Source: Myxococcota bacterium (GTDB taxonomy: Bacteria > Myxococcota > Polyangia > GCA-2747355 > JAKLHH01). From it: a stretch of DNA of 15,279 bases. The notes under the pieces were generated by a model. That model made no database searches. It was not told where the DNA came from and saw only the letters and a list, made by a program, of their open reading frames with translations. This document shows positions 1-7,758 of the stretch, piece by piece. Position 1 is the first letter of the stretch, and each line of letters opens with the position of its first letter. Where the stretch lies: assembly GCA_022710245.1 (NCBI GenBank), contig JAKLHH010000050.1:1-15279 (forward strand), read 5' to 3'. The translations under genes and the position numbers were made by a program.

Positions 1-1
1 G

Positions 2-1072
2 ATGCAGGAGGGGGACTACGCGCAGGTGCTGCGCGAGGGGCAGGGCTACCTCGTCCGCTTCGTGCGCCCGCCGGTCCTCCCCAGGGCGAAGACTCGCTTC
101 GGCCTCTCGCTCGGCGCCCTGCAGGCGGCCCTCGGCAGCGCCGCGGTGCACATCCTCGTCGGCGTGCTGATGGTGGTGATGTCGGGCGAGTCGGGGCTGG
201 CGGTGGAGAACGACTCCGAGCGCTTCGCCAAGGTGGCGCTGAAGGACGTCGCCCTCGAGAAGGCGATGGAGGAGCCCAAGAAGGAGATGAAGAAGGAGGA
301 GCCGCCGCCTCCGCCGAAGGACGTCCCCAAGGAGACCCCGAAGCAGGTGGTGACCAAGCAGAAGCTCCCGAAGGTGAAGGTCGTCAGCAACGTGCCGCTG
401 ACGCCCAAGCAGAAGGAGCGAGCGGCCAAGAAGGTGGCGGCCAACGTGATGAGCGCCCTGGAGAACCTGAAGCCCGCCGGGATCACCCCGGGCCGCAGCG
501 ATCTGAAGGCGCTCGCCAGCAACATCTCCGCGGTGCGCTCGCCGGGCGGCTCGGCGGCGAACTTCAAGATCTCGGGCGTCATCGGGCGCGGCATCGGCGA
601 CGGCGTACGCCTCGCCGGCGGCCTCGGCGGCGGCGGCGGCAAGGACACCCGCGTCGGCAGCCAGCTCCTCGCGGGCGGCGCGGTCGGCAAGATCAGCGCG
701 AGCGCCGGCACCGGCACGAGGGTGCGCGGCAAGGTCGCCAAGGCGCCTCCGCGCGCCATCACCACCTCGGGCGGCAGCTGCGACCGCGAGGTGATCCAGC
801 GCGTGGTCGGCGGCAACATGGCTGCGGTGCAGGCCTGCTACGAGCGGCAGCTGCTCACCACGCCTGGTCTCTCTGGCAAGATCGTCTTCGACTGGACCAT
901 CGTCGGTGGCGGCGGCGTCGGCTCCGCGCGCATGACCTCCTCGTCGATGGCCTCGCCGATGGTGGCCACCTGCATCCTGTCCCTGATCCGGACGTGGCGC
1001 TTCAGCCCCTGCCCCATCGGCGGCAACGTCGACGTGAGGTACCCGTTCGTGTTCCGCGTGCAGGGCTTCTAA
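2..1072 (+). CDS. TonB-like inner-membrane protein with AgmX/PglI-type C-terminal domain (GltG/GltJ/NfsG-like), probably 5' partial
   Basis: Probable energy-coupling or scaffold protein that crosses the inner membrane and reaches through the periplasm. Seen: one hydrophobic segment at about residues 39-61; a Lys/Glu/Pro-rich stretch (about 88-125, with a PPPPP run) typical of TonB-like periplasm-spanning regions; a Gly-rich linker (about 195-245); and a compact C-terminal domain (about 258-356) with four Cys (260, 279, 324, 337) and the pattern SCDREVI...VQACYER...GKIVFDW...WRFSPC, which I recognise as the AgmX/PglI-type C-terminal tail of myxobacterial motility proteins. The frame is open to the window edge and the first visible ATG has no room for an RBS, so the true start, and possibly a cytosolic FHA or GYF/zinc module as in GltG/GltJ, may lie upstream. 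It is followed by two outer-membrane barrels of the same machinery. Family assignment is fairly firm; the exact orthologue is not. Confidence 0.82.
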   Translation: MQEGDYAQVLREGQGYLVRFVRPPVLPRAKTRFGLSLGALQAALGSAAVHILVGVLMVVMSGESGLAVENDSERFAKVALKDVALEKAMEEPKKEMKKEEPPPPPKDVPKETPKQVVTKQKLPKVKVVSNVPLTPKQKERAAKKVAANVMSALENLKPAGITPGRSDLKALASNISAVRSPGGSAANFKISGVIGRGIGDGVRLAGGLGGGGGKDTRVGSQLLAGGAVGKISASAGTGTRVRGKVAKAPPRAITTSGGSCDREVIQRVVGGNMAAVQACYERQLLTTPGLSGKIVFDWTIVGGGGVGSARMTSSSMASPMVATCILSLIRTWRFSPCPIGGNVDVRYPFVFRVQGF

Positions 1073-1089
1073 CTTGATCCTGTCCTCGC

Positions 1090-1111
1090 CCGCGGGCCTG
1101 CCTGCTCGCGG
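1090..1111 (+). terminator. GC-rich hairpin after the TonB-like gene, possible weak terminator
   Basis: CCGCGGGC (1090-1097) pairs with GCTCGCGG (1104-1111) around a 6-base loop; the 8-bp stem has one G-U pair. It lies 17 bases after the stop codon. There is no T-run behind it, so intrinsic termination is uncertain. It could also act as an mRNA processing or stability element. Confidence 0.3.
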
Positions 1112-1130
1112 CTGACCGGTTTGGAGAGGT

Positions 1131-1198
1131 TGAAGAGCAGCACCGCTAACGTGTAGCCTGGAGCTCGGCGACCGTCCGTCGCCGACCATGAAGAGCAG
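1131..1198 (+). repeat. Pair of 10-base direct repeats TGAAGAGCAG
   Basis: Identical TGAAGAGCAG copies at 1131-1140 and 1189-1198, 58 bases apart start to start, flank the inverted repeat in the spacer upstream of the barrel genes. Two exact decamers in 155 bases suggest possible regulator binding sites, but chance cannot be excluded for so short a word. Confidence 0.35.
1165..1185 (+). repeat. Perfect inverted repeat in the 5' leader of the first barrel gene
   Basis: TCGGCGAC (1165-1172), a 5-base loop, then GTCGCCGA (1178-1185): an 8-bp perfect stem ending 42 bases before the ATG at 1228. It could be an operator half-site pair or a leader-RNA hairpin. No T-run follows, so it is not a standard terminator. 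Confidence 0.45.
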
Positions 1199-1212
1199 AC
1201 GCTTTGACGCGC

Positions 1213-1218
1213 AGGAGG
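1213..1218 (+). promoter_or_regulatory. Ribosome binding site AGGAGG that fixes the barrel start
   Basis: A perfect AGGAGG lies 9 bases before the ATG at 1228. This rules out the in-frame TTG at 1204, which would add eight residues in front of a normal signal peptide. Confidence 0.85.
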
Positions 1219-1227
1219 AGAACCTTC

Positions 1228-1902
1228 ATGCCTACCCGCCTACTGGCCTACGGGCTGCCGGCGGTTCTGCTGCTGCTCGCCGGCCCGGCGCTGGCGAAGC
1301 AGAAGCAGCCCGAGTGGGAGGAGAGCGACAAGCTCCCCGCGGTGCAGAACCGGCTCTACCGGATGGAGCACGAGCTCAGCCTCGGGGTCGGGGTGCTGCC
1401 AGTGGACGCCTTCACCAAGGGCGCGGCGTTCAACGGTGGGTACGCCTGGCACATCAACGACCTCTGGGCGGCCGAGGCGCGCTTCACCTACCTGCGCAAC
1501 CTCAAGACCTCGCTCCGCGACAAGCTGGAGAACAACTTCGGGGAGCCGCCGAGCAAGTTCCCGACGCTGCTCTTCTACGGGGAGCTGGGCGCGCACTTCA
1601 AGCCGATCTACGGCAAGCTCTCCGCGCTGAACCGGAGCCTCCTCTACGGTGAGATCTACCTCTACCTGGGCGCGGTGGTGGCCCGCATGGACGGCGGCAC
1701 CGCCACCGACGAGGAGCCCCAGGGCAAGGGCCCGCGCATGGCGTTCGGCGGCGCGCCGGGGTTCGGGCTGCGCGGCTACCTGAGCAAGTACTTCTCGCTC
1801 CGCTTCGACTTCCGCTACCTGCTGCTCTACTCCGCCGGCGAGGGCCACTACCCGCTCGCCCTCAACCTGAACATCTGCTTCACCCCGAGGAGCGACCTAT
1901 GA
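1228..1902 (+). CDS. Outer-membrane beta-barrel protein, Glt/Nfs type (GltA/GltB/NfsA/NfsB-like), first of two
   Basis: A 224-residue exported protein. The signal peptide runs to about residue 23 (hydrophobic core PAVLLLLAG, cleavage after ALA). The rest has alternating beta strands with aromatic girdles, for example FNGGYAWHINDLWAAEARF, a YGKLS turn and the late strand KYFSLRFDFRYLL, and ends in a strand as expected for a barrel that inserts into the outer membrane. It matches the small myxobacterial outer-membrane barrel family that includes GltA/B and NfsA/B. The next gene is a paralogue sharing LGVLPxDAFxKG, the TNLW/NDLW region, FKPxYGKL and KYFSLRFD. The stop overlaps the next start (ATGA), so the two are co-translated. 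Known GltA/GltB form an outer-membrane complex with GltC; the same role is inferred here. Confidence 0.83.
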   Translation: MPTRLLAYGLPAVLLLLAGPALAKQKQPEWEESDKLPAVQNRLYRMEHELSLGVGVLPVDAFTKGAAFNGGYAWHINDLWAAEARFTYLRNLKTSLRDKLENNFGEPPSKFPTLLFYGELGAHFKPIYGKLSALNRSLLYGEIYLYLGAVVARMDGGTATDEEPQGKGPRMAFGGAPGFGLRGYLSKYFSLRFDFRYLLLYSAGEGHYPLALNLNICFTPRSDL

Positions 1903-2564
1903 CCTCGTGTCCGCGCACGCTCCGCACCGCGCTCGGCGCGCTGACCGTGCTCCTGGCCGTGGCCAGCGCTGGCCCGGCCGAGGCCAAGATCACCGACCAG
2001 GGCGGCGAGCTCTACTCCATCGAGAAGCGCGATCTGATGGGGCGTCACGAGCTGATGGTCTCGCTCGGGGTGCTGCCGATGGACGCGTTCGCCAAGGGGC
2101 TGACGCTCTCGGGCAACTACACCTACCACTTCACCAACCTCTGGGCCTGGGAGATCATCGGCGGGCTCTACTCCTTCAACTTCGGCACCGGCCTGGACAA
2201 GGAGCTGAACGACCGCTTCCTGGTGCAGGCGACCGACGTCGGCCAGCTGCAGTGGCTGCTCGACTCGAACATCGTGCTCAAGCCGTTCTACGGCAAGCTC
2301 GCGCTGACCAACGACAAGCTCCTCACCGCCGAGCTGTTCTTCGTCCTCGGCTACTCCCTCGGCGGCTACACCGCGGCGCTCCCGTCGGGCATCGACTTCG
2401 GCGCCGGGCTGCGGATGTTCCTCGGCAAGTACTTCTCCCTCCGCTTCGACATCCGCGACTACATGTACTTCCCGGAGTTCAAGAGCGTGACCAACAACCT
2501 CTACCTGTCGCTCGGCCTCAGCATCACGTTCGGCTTCAGCGACGAGCAGACGAAGGAGGAGTGA
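1899..2564 (+). CDS. Outer-membrane beta-barrel protein, Glt/Nfs type, second paralogue
   Basis: A 221-residue protein with a signal peptide (core LGALTVLLAVASA, cleavage after AEA at about residue 29) and a predicted beta-barrel. It shares with its upstream neighbour the blocks LGVLPMDAFAKG, NYTYHFTNLWAWE, FYGKLALTNDKLL and GKYFSLRFDIRDY, and ends in a final strand (NNLYLSLGLSITFGF) followed by a short charged tail. The ATG at 1899 overlaps the preceding stop and has GAGGAG 6 bases upstream (1887-1892), so this start is well supported. It corresponds to the second member of the GltA/GltB or NfsA/NfsB pair. Both barrels retain signal peptides and complete barrels, so they probably form a heteromeric outer-membrane port or anchor rather than being redundant. 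Confidence 0.83.
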   Translation: MTSCPRTLRTALGALTVLLAVASAGPAEAKITDQGGELYSIEKRDLMGRHELMVSLGVLPMDAFAKGLTLSGNYTYHFTNLWAWEIIGGLYSFNFGTGLDKELNDRFLVQATDVGQLQWLLDSNIVLKPFYGKLALTNDKLLTAELFFVLGYSLGGYTAALPSGIDFGAGLRMFLGKYFSLRFDIRDYMYFPEFKSVTNNLYLSLGLSITFGFSDEQTKEE

Positions 2565-4327
2565 TGCACACGCGATCTCTCCTCGTCACCGTCTCGCTCT
2601 CGCTGCTCCTCGCAGGCGCCGCCCGCGCCGAGGACGCCAAGCTGTTCTCGGCGGCCAAGGACGCCTTCGGCCGCGGCGACTACGGCGAGGCGGCGAACCT
2701 CTGCTGGCGCTACCTCTCCACCGCCAAGGCTGGCGCCGAGAAGTACGAGAGCGCGCAGTTCTACCTGGCGAGCGCGCTGGAGAAGCTCGGCTTCTATCAC
2801 GGCGCGGTGGAGTTCTACTTCCAGGTCGCCAACACGCGGCAGAGCCCGGAGCTGCTGCCGCGCGCGCTGCGCGCCCTGGAGGGGATCGCCCTCTCGCAGC
2901 CCTTCGACGAGGGCCTCATCCTGCGCGACCTGGTGGGCGACACCGACTTCGGCGCGCTCCCCGGCGACCTCGCCGACTTCGTCTACTACTGGCAGGCGAT
3001 GACCAACCTGGAGCGCGGCCTGGACGCCTGGTCCACCGAGCGCTTCAACAAGATCAGCCGCAGGGGCTACTACTTCTACAACGGCCTCTACATCAACTCG
3101 GTGCGCCTCCTCGCCCCTGGCGGGATGGAGAAGAAGACCGAGGCGCTCGGCGCCTTCGCCAGCCTCTTCGGCGCGCTCGACCTCGGCTCCGCGCTCGACT
3201 CCCTGCGCCGCCGCGGCGAGGCCGACACCAAGCTCGCCTACGCGCTCCGCGCGCTGGTCACCGACGAGGGCACCGTCAAGCTCCGCTACGAGAAGCTGCC
3301 CAAGGGCTGGGAGGTGGAGCTCTGCATGCTGGGCCTCGCGCGCGTCGCCGCCGAGACCGGGACGCTGATCGAGCGGGCCAGGGAGACGGACGAGGAGGCG
3401 CTCGGGATGCCCCTCACCTACCACGTCTCGATCGGCGGCATGCCGATCTACACCCGCGCCATCGCCTTCGAGGATCGCACCCCGGCGGTGAAGGCCGTCG
3501 CCTCGCGCCTGAAGGCCGTGCGTGAGATCCGTGGCAAGTCGCTCCACTCGCTCGCCCGGCTGCTCTACGAGCAGAAGCAGTACGCCGCGACCTACAGCAC
3601 GCTGGGCAGCATCCCCAAGGGCACCGAGCTGAGCTCGGAGATCCTCCTCGAGCGGGCGTGGTCGAAGTACAAGTCCGGTGACCCGCATCGCGCGATGGGG
3701 CTCCTCTACGCGCTCGACGCCCCCGTCTATCGCAACCTCTTCGCGCCGGAGAAGTATGTGCTCCGCGGCCTCATCTACCGGCGCTTCTGCCACTTCCGCG
3801 CGGCCAAGCTGGCGGCGCGAAAGTTCCGCGCCGAGTTCGGGGCGGCGCTCAACAAGGTCCGCGACGGCAAGCCGCTCGAGGACGTCGACCGCATCCGCGA
3901 GGCAGCGCTCCGGCGGGTGCAGTCGCGCAAGCTCCACCTCTTCGCCCGCGCGCTCCGGAACGAGCTCGGCGCCGTCGCCGATCGCGAGAGCTGGCAGCAG
4001 AGCAAGCTCGCCAAGCACCTGCGCCTCCTCTACCAGAAGAAGCTGGAGCAGGTCCGCGCCGAGCTGGCGCGCTCCCTCGAGTCGTCCACGCGCGAGGTCG
4101 CCGAGGACATGCTCGACGCCGAGGAGCAGGTCAACCTGCTCGAGTACGAGGTGGGCCAGGCGATCTTCCAGCGCCTCAGCGAGTCCGGTCAGCTGAGCCA
4201 GGCGCGGAAGCGCGCCGCCAAGATCCCGTGGTCGTCGGACCGAACCTACTACCACTTCGGTGGCGAGTACTGGACCGACGAGCTCCCCCACTACAAGTTC
4301 AACATCGAGGACCGATGCGTAGACTAA
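2564..4327 (+). CDS. Periplasmic TPR protein, GltC/NfsC-like
   Basis: A 587-residue exported soluble protein. The signal peptide spans residues 1-22 (LLVTVSLSLLLAGAARA, cleavage before EDAK). It is followed by helical TPR-like pairs beginning KLFSAAKDAFGRGDYGEAAN, further degenerate TPRs around residues 320-420, and a long charged helical stretch at about 480-555 that could be a coiled coil. The C-terminus carries YWTDELPHYKFNIEDRC, a tail I associate with GltC/NfsC-type proteins. The frame stays open far upstream inside the barrel gene, but the ATG at 2564 is chosen because it overlaps the barrel stop (TGATG), has AGGAGG at 2554-2559, and starts a clean signal peptide. In M. xanthus GltC links the outer-membrane barrels to periplasmic parts; the same role is inferred here from order and tail motif. 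Confidence 0.8.
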   Translation: MHTRSLLVTVSLSLLLAGAARAEDAKLFSAAKDAFGRGDYGEAANLCWRYLSTAKAGAEKYESAQFYLASALEKLGFYHGAVEFYFQVANTRQSPELLPRALRALEGIALSQPFDEGLILRDLVGDTDFGALPGDLADFVYYWQAMTNLERGLDAWSTERFNKISRRGYYFYNGLYINSVRLLAPGGMEKKTEALGAFASLFGALDLGSALDSLRRRGEADTKLAYALRALVTDEGTVKLRYEKLPKGWEVELCMLGLARVAAETGTLIERARETDEEALGMPLTYHVSIGGMPIYTRAIAFEDRTPAVKAVASRLKAVREIRGKSLHSLARLLYEQKQYAATYSTLGSIPKGTELSSEILLERAWSKYKSGDPHRAMGLLYALDAPVYRNLFAPEKYVLRGLIYRRFCHFRAAKLAARKFRAEFGAALNKVRDGKPLEDVDRIREAALRRVQSRKLHLFARALRNELGAVADRESWQQSKLAKHLRLLYQKKLEQVRAELARSLESSTREVAEDMLDAEEQVNLLEYEVGQAIFQRLSESGQLSQARKRAAKIPWSSDRTYYHFGGEYWTDELPHYKFNIEDRCVD

Positions 4328-7300
4328 TTCACAGTGTTGTTGGGTCGCGGCAGCTGCGCACGACCGCCCAGCCTGTGCGGCGCCGCTCCTTGGTTGTTGG
4401 GTCGCGGCAGCTGCGCACGACCGCCCAGCCTGTGCGGCGCCGCTCCTTGAGTCTCCGGTCACTGCTCTGGCTGCTCGCCTGCGTGCTCGCGGCGGGCCTG
4501 CTCGGCGGCTGCACCAGCGCCGCGCGCAAGGCCCTCGAGGAGGACCACGTCGAGCGGCTGAAGCGGGACGTCGCCAAGGTCAAGTTCGCCATCCAGACGA
4601 CGAAGACGCTGATCGCGCGGGCGCGGGGGATGGGCTACCTCCCCGACCTGCAGATGCGCCTGGCCGAGCTCTACGTCGAGGAGGCGAAGTACCACTACCA
4701 CATCGCCTACGAGAAGCAGAAGGGCAAGTCGACCGGCATCATCTCGCTGCAGACGCGCCTCCTGAAGAACCAGGCCGTCGGCACCTATCGCCGCCTGCTG
4801 GACCTCTACCCGGACTATCGCGAGGGAGACAAGGTCCTCTTCTTCATGGCGCACGAGATGCGCGAGCTCGGCGACTACGACAACATGATCAAGACCTACC
4901 TCGAGCTCTCCGACAAGTTCCCGAAGAGCGACTACCGGCTCGAGGGCCTCCTCACCGTGGGCGACTACTACTTCGACAAGGCCGAGCTCGACAAGGCCGA
5001 GAAGTACTACCAGATGGTGATCGACTCCGCCGAGACGCGCGTCCACGCCATGGCGCGCTACAAGCTGGCCTGGTGCAAGATCAACCGCGCCGACTTCAAG
5101 GCGGCGCTGAAGCTCCTCGAGGGCTCGGTGCAGGCGGCGCGCAAGTGGCTGGCGCAGGCGGGCGGCAAGAGCGGCTCCAGCAAGATCGATCTCCGCCGCG
5201 AGGCGCTCGTCGACTCGGTCTTCTGCTACACCGAGGTGCACAAGCCGACCGGGGCGCTCGCCTACTTCCGCGACCGCGCCGACTCCAAGACCACCTTCCT
5301 CGCCGCGCTGGAGAAGCTCGGCAACCGCTACTACGTGAAGCAGAACTGGAAGGCGTCCTCGATGGTCTACCGGGAGATCCTCTCGCTCACCGGCGACAAC
5401 GCGGACTCGCTCGAGTACGCCCACCGGCTCTACGACTCGGTCACGCAGGGCAAGCTCTACGATCAGGGCGCGCGCGACACGGCGGCGGTGGTCGAGGTGA
5501 TCCGGCGCCGCTACTACAACCACGGCCTCTCCGACAAGGAGCGGGCGCGCATCCTCGACACCTTCGAGAAGTACGCGCGCGACATCGCCACCCGCCTGCA
5601 CGACGTCGCGACGGAGCGGAAGGACGACGAGAAGTTCCTCGAGGCGGCCGCGGCCTACAAGATCTACCTGTCGTTCTTCGAGAAGAGCAAGAACGCCGGG
5701 CTGGTGATGGGGAACCTCGCGGAGGCGCTCTACGCCGCGAAGCAGTACCTGGACGCGGGCAAGTTCTACGAGAAGGCCGCCGCGCTGCAGAAGGGCAAGG
5801 AGAAGCAGGAGTCGACCTACACCGCGGTGGTCTCCTACTTCGACGCGCTCACCGGCAAGCAGAAGATCAGCCGCCTCGATATGGTGCAGGCGCGCGCCGG
5901 CCTGCGCCGCGCGGGTCGCATCTACGTCGCGAGCTACCCGAAGGACGAGAAGATCGTCCAGGTGAAGTTCAACATCGCCCGCACCTTCTACGACGCCGGC
6001 GAGTTCGACGAGGCGATCCGCCTCTTCACCGCGCTGGTCACGCAGTTCCCCGGCGCCAAGGAGGCGCCCGTCTCGGCGCTGCTGGTCCTCGACGCCTACC
6101 GCAACCAGGAGGACTACGAGGGGATCATCGCCGCCGGCAAGCAGTTCTCCGGCATGGGCGAGCTCGGCGACTCGGAGTTCAAGAACGAGGTCGCGCAGGT
6201 CATCAAGGGCGCCGAGAACCGGCTCCTCGAGTCGGAGACGATGAAGGCGAACGACGAGGAGGAGGGCTCGGGCGCCGAGCGCCTGCTCAACATCGCCAAG
6301 GAGCGGAAGGGGACCGAGCTCGGCGAGAAGGCCATGATCAGCGCCTTCATGACCGAGCAGGCGAGCCGCAACGACCCGGACAAGATCTTCTCCATCGGCG
6401 ACTCGCTGGTCGCCACCTACCCGCAGTCGGACAAGCTGGCCGACGTGCTCTCGACCATGGGCCGCATCGCGCTCGACTCGCTGCAGTTCCAGCGCGCCGC
6501 GGGCTACCTCGAGGCCGCGGCCCGGAGGAAGAGCGAGAAGGAGGCGGCGGACCTCTACAAGGCGGCGGGCAACATCCGCGCGCGGCTCGGCGAGCGGAGC
6601 AAGGCCGAGTCGATCCTGAACACCTTCCTGCGCGGCAGCGGCTCGGCCGAGGACAAGGCCGAGCTCGCCGTGCGCGTGGCGCGGCTGCACATCCAGGCCT
6701 CCGACTGGAACGGCGCGGTGAACCTGCTGCAGAACGCCAGCATGCAGGGCGCCGCCTCGACCGAGATGCTCTACCTGCTCGGCTACGCGCTCTACCGCAA
6801 GAACTCCCTCGCCGACGCGCAGAACTACCTCGCCCAGGCCGCGCAGAACGCCAAGAGCGGCAACCCCGGTGACCGCGACGCGGCCGCGGCGGCGCAGTTC
6901 TACATCGGCGAGATCAGCTTCAAGACCTTCGAGTCGATCCAGCTCTCCGCGGACCTCAGCCAGCTGGCGCCGACCCTGCAGCAGAAGATCGCCTACATGA
7001 CGCAGACCCGCAACGCCTACCGCGGCGTGGTCAGCGCCGGCAGCCCCGTGTGGAGCGTCGCCGCGCTCGGCCGACTCTCGTCGGTGGACACCGCCGCGGC
7101 CGAGGCGCTGCGCAGCCTGCCGATGCCCGACGGCCTCCCCGCCGGGACCGTCAAGCAGGTGAAGGACGCCCTCGAGGCCAACGCGGCGCCGCTCGCCGCC
7201 GAGGCCAAGGAGGCGCTCAAGCAGTGCACCGCCACCGCCAAGAAGCTGAAGGTCCTCTCCGAGGCGGCGAAGTCCTGCCTGGCGAGCAAGGCGCCCACCG

Positions 7301-7758
7301 GCGACCCGCAGGTGGACGTGGTGGTCCCGTCGGTGAACGCCGCGAAGCCCTCGGGGGCGACGCAGCTCGAGCGCTCCCTGGCGAAGCGGCCGAAGGACGT
7401 CGCCTCGATGGTCAAGCTCGGGCAGCTCTACCTCGGCTCGGGCAACCCGTACATGGCGCAGCTCGTCCTCGGCAAGGGGCTCGAGGTCGCGGAGACCGCG
7501 GCGGTGCTGAACCTCCTCGGGGTGGCGACCGCGCGGCTCGGCGATCTGCAGGACGCCCTCGAGCTCTTCGACAAGGCGCTGAAGAAGGAGGGGGGCTTCG
7601 ACCCGGCGCACGCGAACAAGGCGGCGCTCCTCGCCCGCTTCGGCTACACGGCGGAGAGCAAGGCGGAGGTGAAGAAGATCCGCAGCCCCGAGTCGCTCAG
7701 CGATGGTGACGCGAGGCTCCTGCCGAACGCCATGCAGACGATCGGAGGTCCCCGATGA
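4315..7758 (+). CDS. Very large TPR lipoprotein of the Glt/Nfs-type cluster (GltD/GltE-like)
   Basis: A 1147-residue protein from the ATG at 4315, which overlaps the upstream gene by 13 bases and has GAGG at 4307-4310. A lipoprotein signal (SLLWLLACVLAAGLLGGC) puts the lipidated Cys at residue 66. That is unusually late, because two identical 19-residue Arg-rich units (VVGSRQLRTTAQPVRRRSL, residues 8-26 and 27-45) precede it. The in-frame TTG at 4447 would give a normal 20-residue signal but has no RBS. The mature part is almost all helical TPR/TPR-like pairs (for example DYDNMIKTYLELSDKFPKS, EFDEAIRLFTALVTQFPGA, DLQDALELFDKALKKEG), with an Ala-rich non-TPR section near residues 920-1010. Known large TPR proteins of the Glt/Nfs machines act as periplasmic scaffolds. 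The lipid anchor, probably in the outer membrane since residue +2 is Thr rather than Asp, is inferred. Which Glt orthologue this is remains open. Confidence 0.78.
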   Translation: MRRLIHSVVGSRQLRTTAQPVRRRSLVVGSRQLRTTAQPVRRRSLSLRSLLWLLACVLAAGLLGGCTSAARKALEEDHVERLKRDVAKVKFAIQTTKTLIARARGMGYLPDLQMRLAELYVEEAKYHYHIAYEKQKGKSTGIISLQTRLLKNQAVGTYRRLLDLYPDYREGDKVLFFMAHEMRELGDYDNMIKTYLELSDKFPKSDYRLEGLLTVGDYYFDKAELDKAEKYYQMVIDSAETRVHAMARYKLAWCKINRADFKAALKLLEGSVQAARKWLAQAGGKSGSSKIDLRREALVDSVFCYTEVHKPTGALAYFRDRADSKTTFLAALEKLGNRYYVKQNWKASSMVYREILSLTGDNADSLEYAHRLYDSVTQGKLYDQGARDTAAVVEVIRRRYYNHGLSDKERARILDTFEKYARDIATRLHDVATERKDDEKFLEAAAAYKIYLSFFEKSKNAGLVMGNLAEALYAAKQYLDAGKFYEKAAALQKGKEKQESTYTAVVSYFDALTGKQKISRLDMVQARAGLRRAGRIYVASYPKDEKIVQVKFNIARTFYDAGEFDEAIRLFTALVTQFPGAKEAPVSALLVLDAYRNQEDYEGIIAAGKQFSGMGELGDSEFKNEVAQVIKGAENRLLESETMKANDEEEGSGAERLLNIAKERKGTELGEKAMISAFMTEQASRNDPDKIFSIGDSLVATYPQSDKLADVLSTMGRIALDSLQFQRAAGYLEAAARRKSEKEAADLYKAAGNIRARLGERSKAESILNTFLRGSGSAEDKAELAVRVARLHIQASDWNGAVNLLQNASMQGAASTEMLYLLGYALYRKNSLADAQNYLAQAAQNAKSGNPGDRDAAAAAQFYIGEISFKTFESIQLSADLSQLAPTLQQKIAYMTQTRNAYRGVVSAGSPVWSVAALGRLSSVDTAAAEALRSLPMPDGLPAGTVKQVKDALEANAAPLAAEAKEALKQCTATAKKLKVLSEAAKSCLASKAPTGDPQVDVVVPSVNAAKPSGATQLERSLAKRPKDVASMVKLGQLYLGSGNPYMAQLVLGKGLEVAETAAVLNLLGVATARLGDLQDALELFDKALKKEGGFDPAHANKAALLARFGYTAESKAEVKKIRSPESLSDGDARLLPNAMQTIGGPR
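4336..4449 (+). repeat. Exact 57-bp tandem duplication inside the 5' end of the large TPR lipoprotein gene
   Basis: Copy 1 spans 4336-4392 and copy 2 spans 4393-4449; they are identical at all 57 positions. The unit is 19 codons long, so the frame is kept. Each copy contains two palindromes: GCAGCTGC (4350-4357 and 4407-4414) and GCGGCGCCGC (4377-4386 and 4434-4443). Codons here (GTT, TTG, CCT, TCG) and in the six codons before it (AGA, CTA, ATT, AGT) are unlike the GC-ending codons of the neighbouring genes. This suggests a recently inserted or expanded palindromic intergenic element captured by the reading frame. Confidence 0.97.

Larger units (their letters stand above)
1073..1227 (+). other. 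155-base spacer before the barrel genes, with two hairpins and a 10-base direct repeat
   Basis: This is the longest gene-free stretch inside the cluster. It holds a GC hairpin at 1090-1111, a second perfect hairpin at 1165-1185, and two copies of TGAAGAGCAG at 1131-1140 and 1189-1198. A weak sigma70-like pair (TTGAAG at 1130-1135, TAGCCT at 1154-1159, 18-base gap) is visible, but I do not trust it. I saw no convincing sigma54 -24/-12 element. It is a reasonable place for a promoter serving the barrel and TPR genes downstream. Confidence 0.4.

Noticed and set aside
1130..1159. Sigma70-like promoter TTGAAG - 18 bases - TAGCCT before the barrel genes
   Set aside because: Both boxes are poor matches and such words arise easily; recorded only as a possibility.
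1907..2563. Upstream extension of the GltC-like frame through the second barrel gene
   Set aside because: The extension is Arg/Pro/Ala-rich and out of frame with the real barrel; the ATG at 2564 has an RBS and a clean signal peptide.
4228..4314. GTG at 4228 as start of the large TPR lipoprotein
   Set aside because: It would overlap the GltC-like gene by 100 bases and lengthen an already long leader; ATG 4315 has GAGG in front.
4336..4449. CRISPR array
   Set aside because: The two units abut with no spacer between them and there are only two copies; this is a tandem duplication.
2501..4462. 653-codon minus-strand frame whose start covers the 57-bp tandem repeat
   Set aside because: It has no domains, is Leu/Glu/Arg biased, and opposes well-supported plus-strand genes. 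It merely reads the repeat in antisense.
4459..7611. 1050-codon open frame on the minus strand opposite the large TPR lipoprotein gene
   Set aside because: It is a shadow caused by very high GC. Its translation is Leu/Arg/Val/Gly-rich low complexity without domains, while the plus strand has clear TPRs, a lipobox and an RBS.
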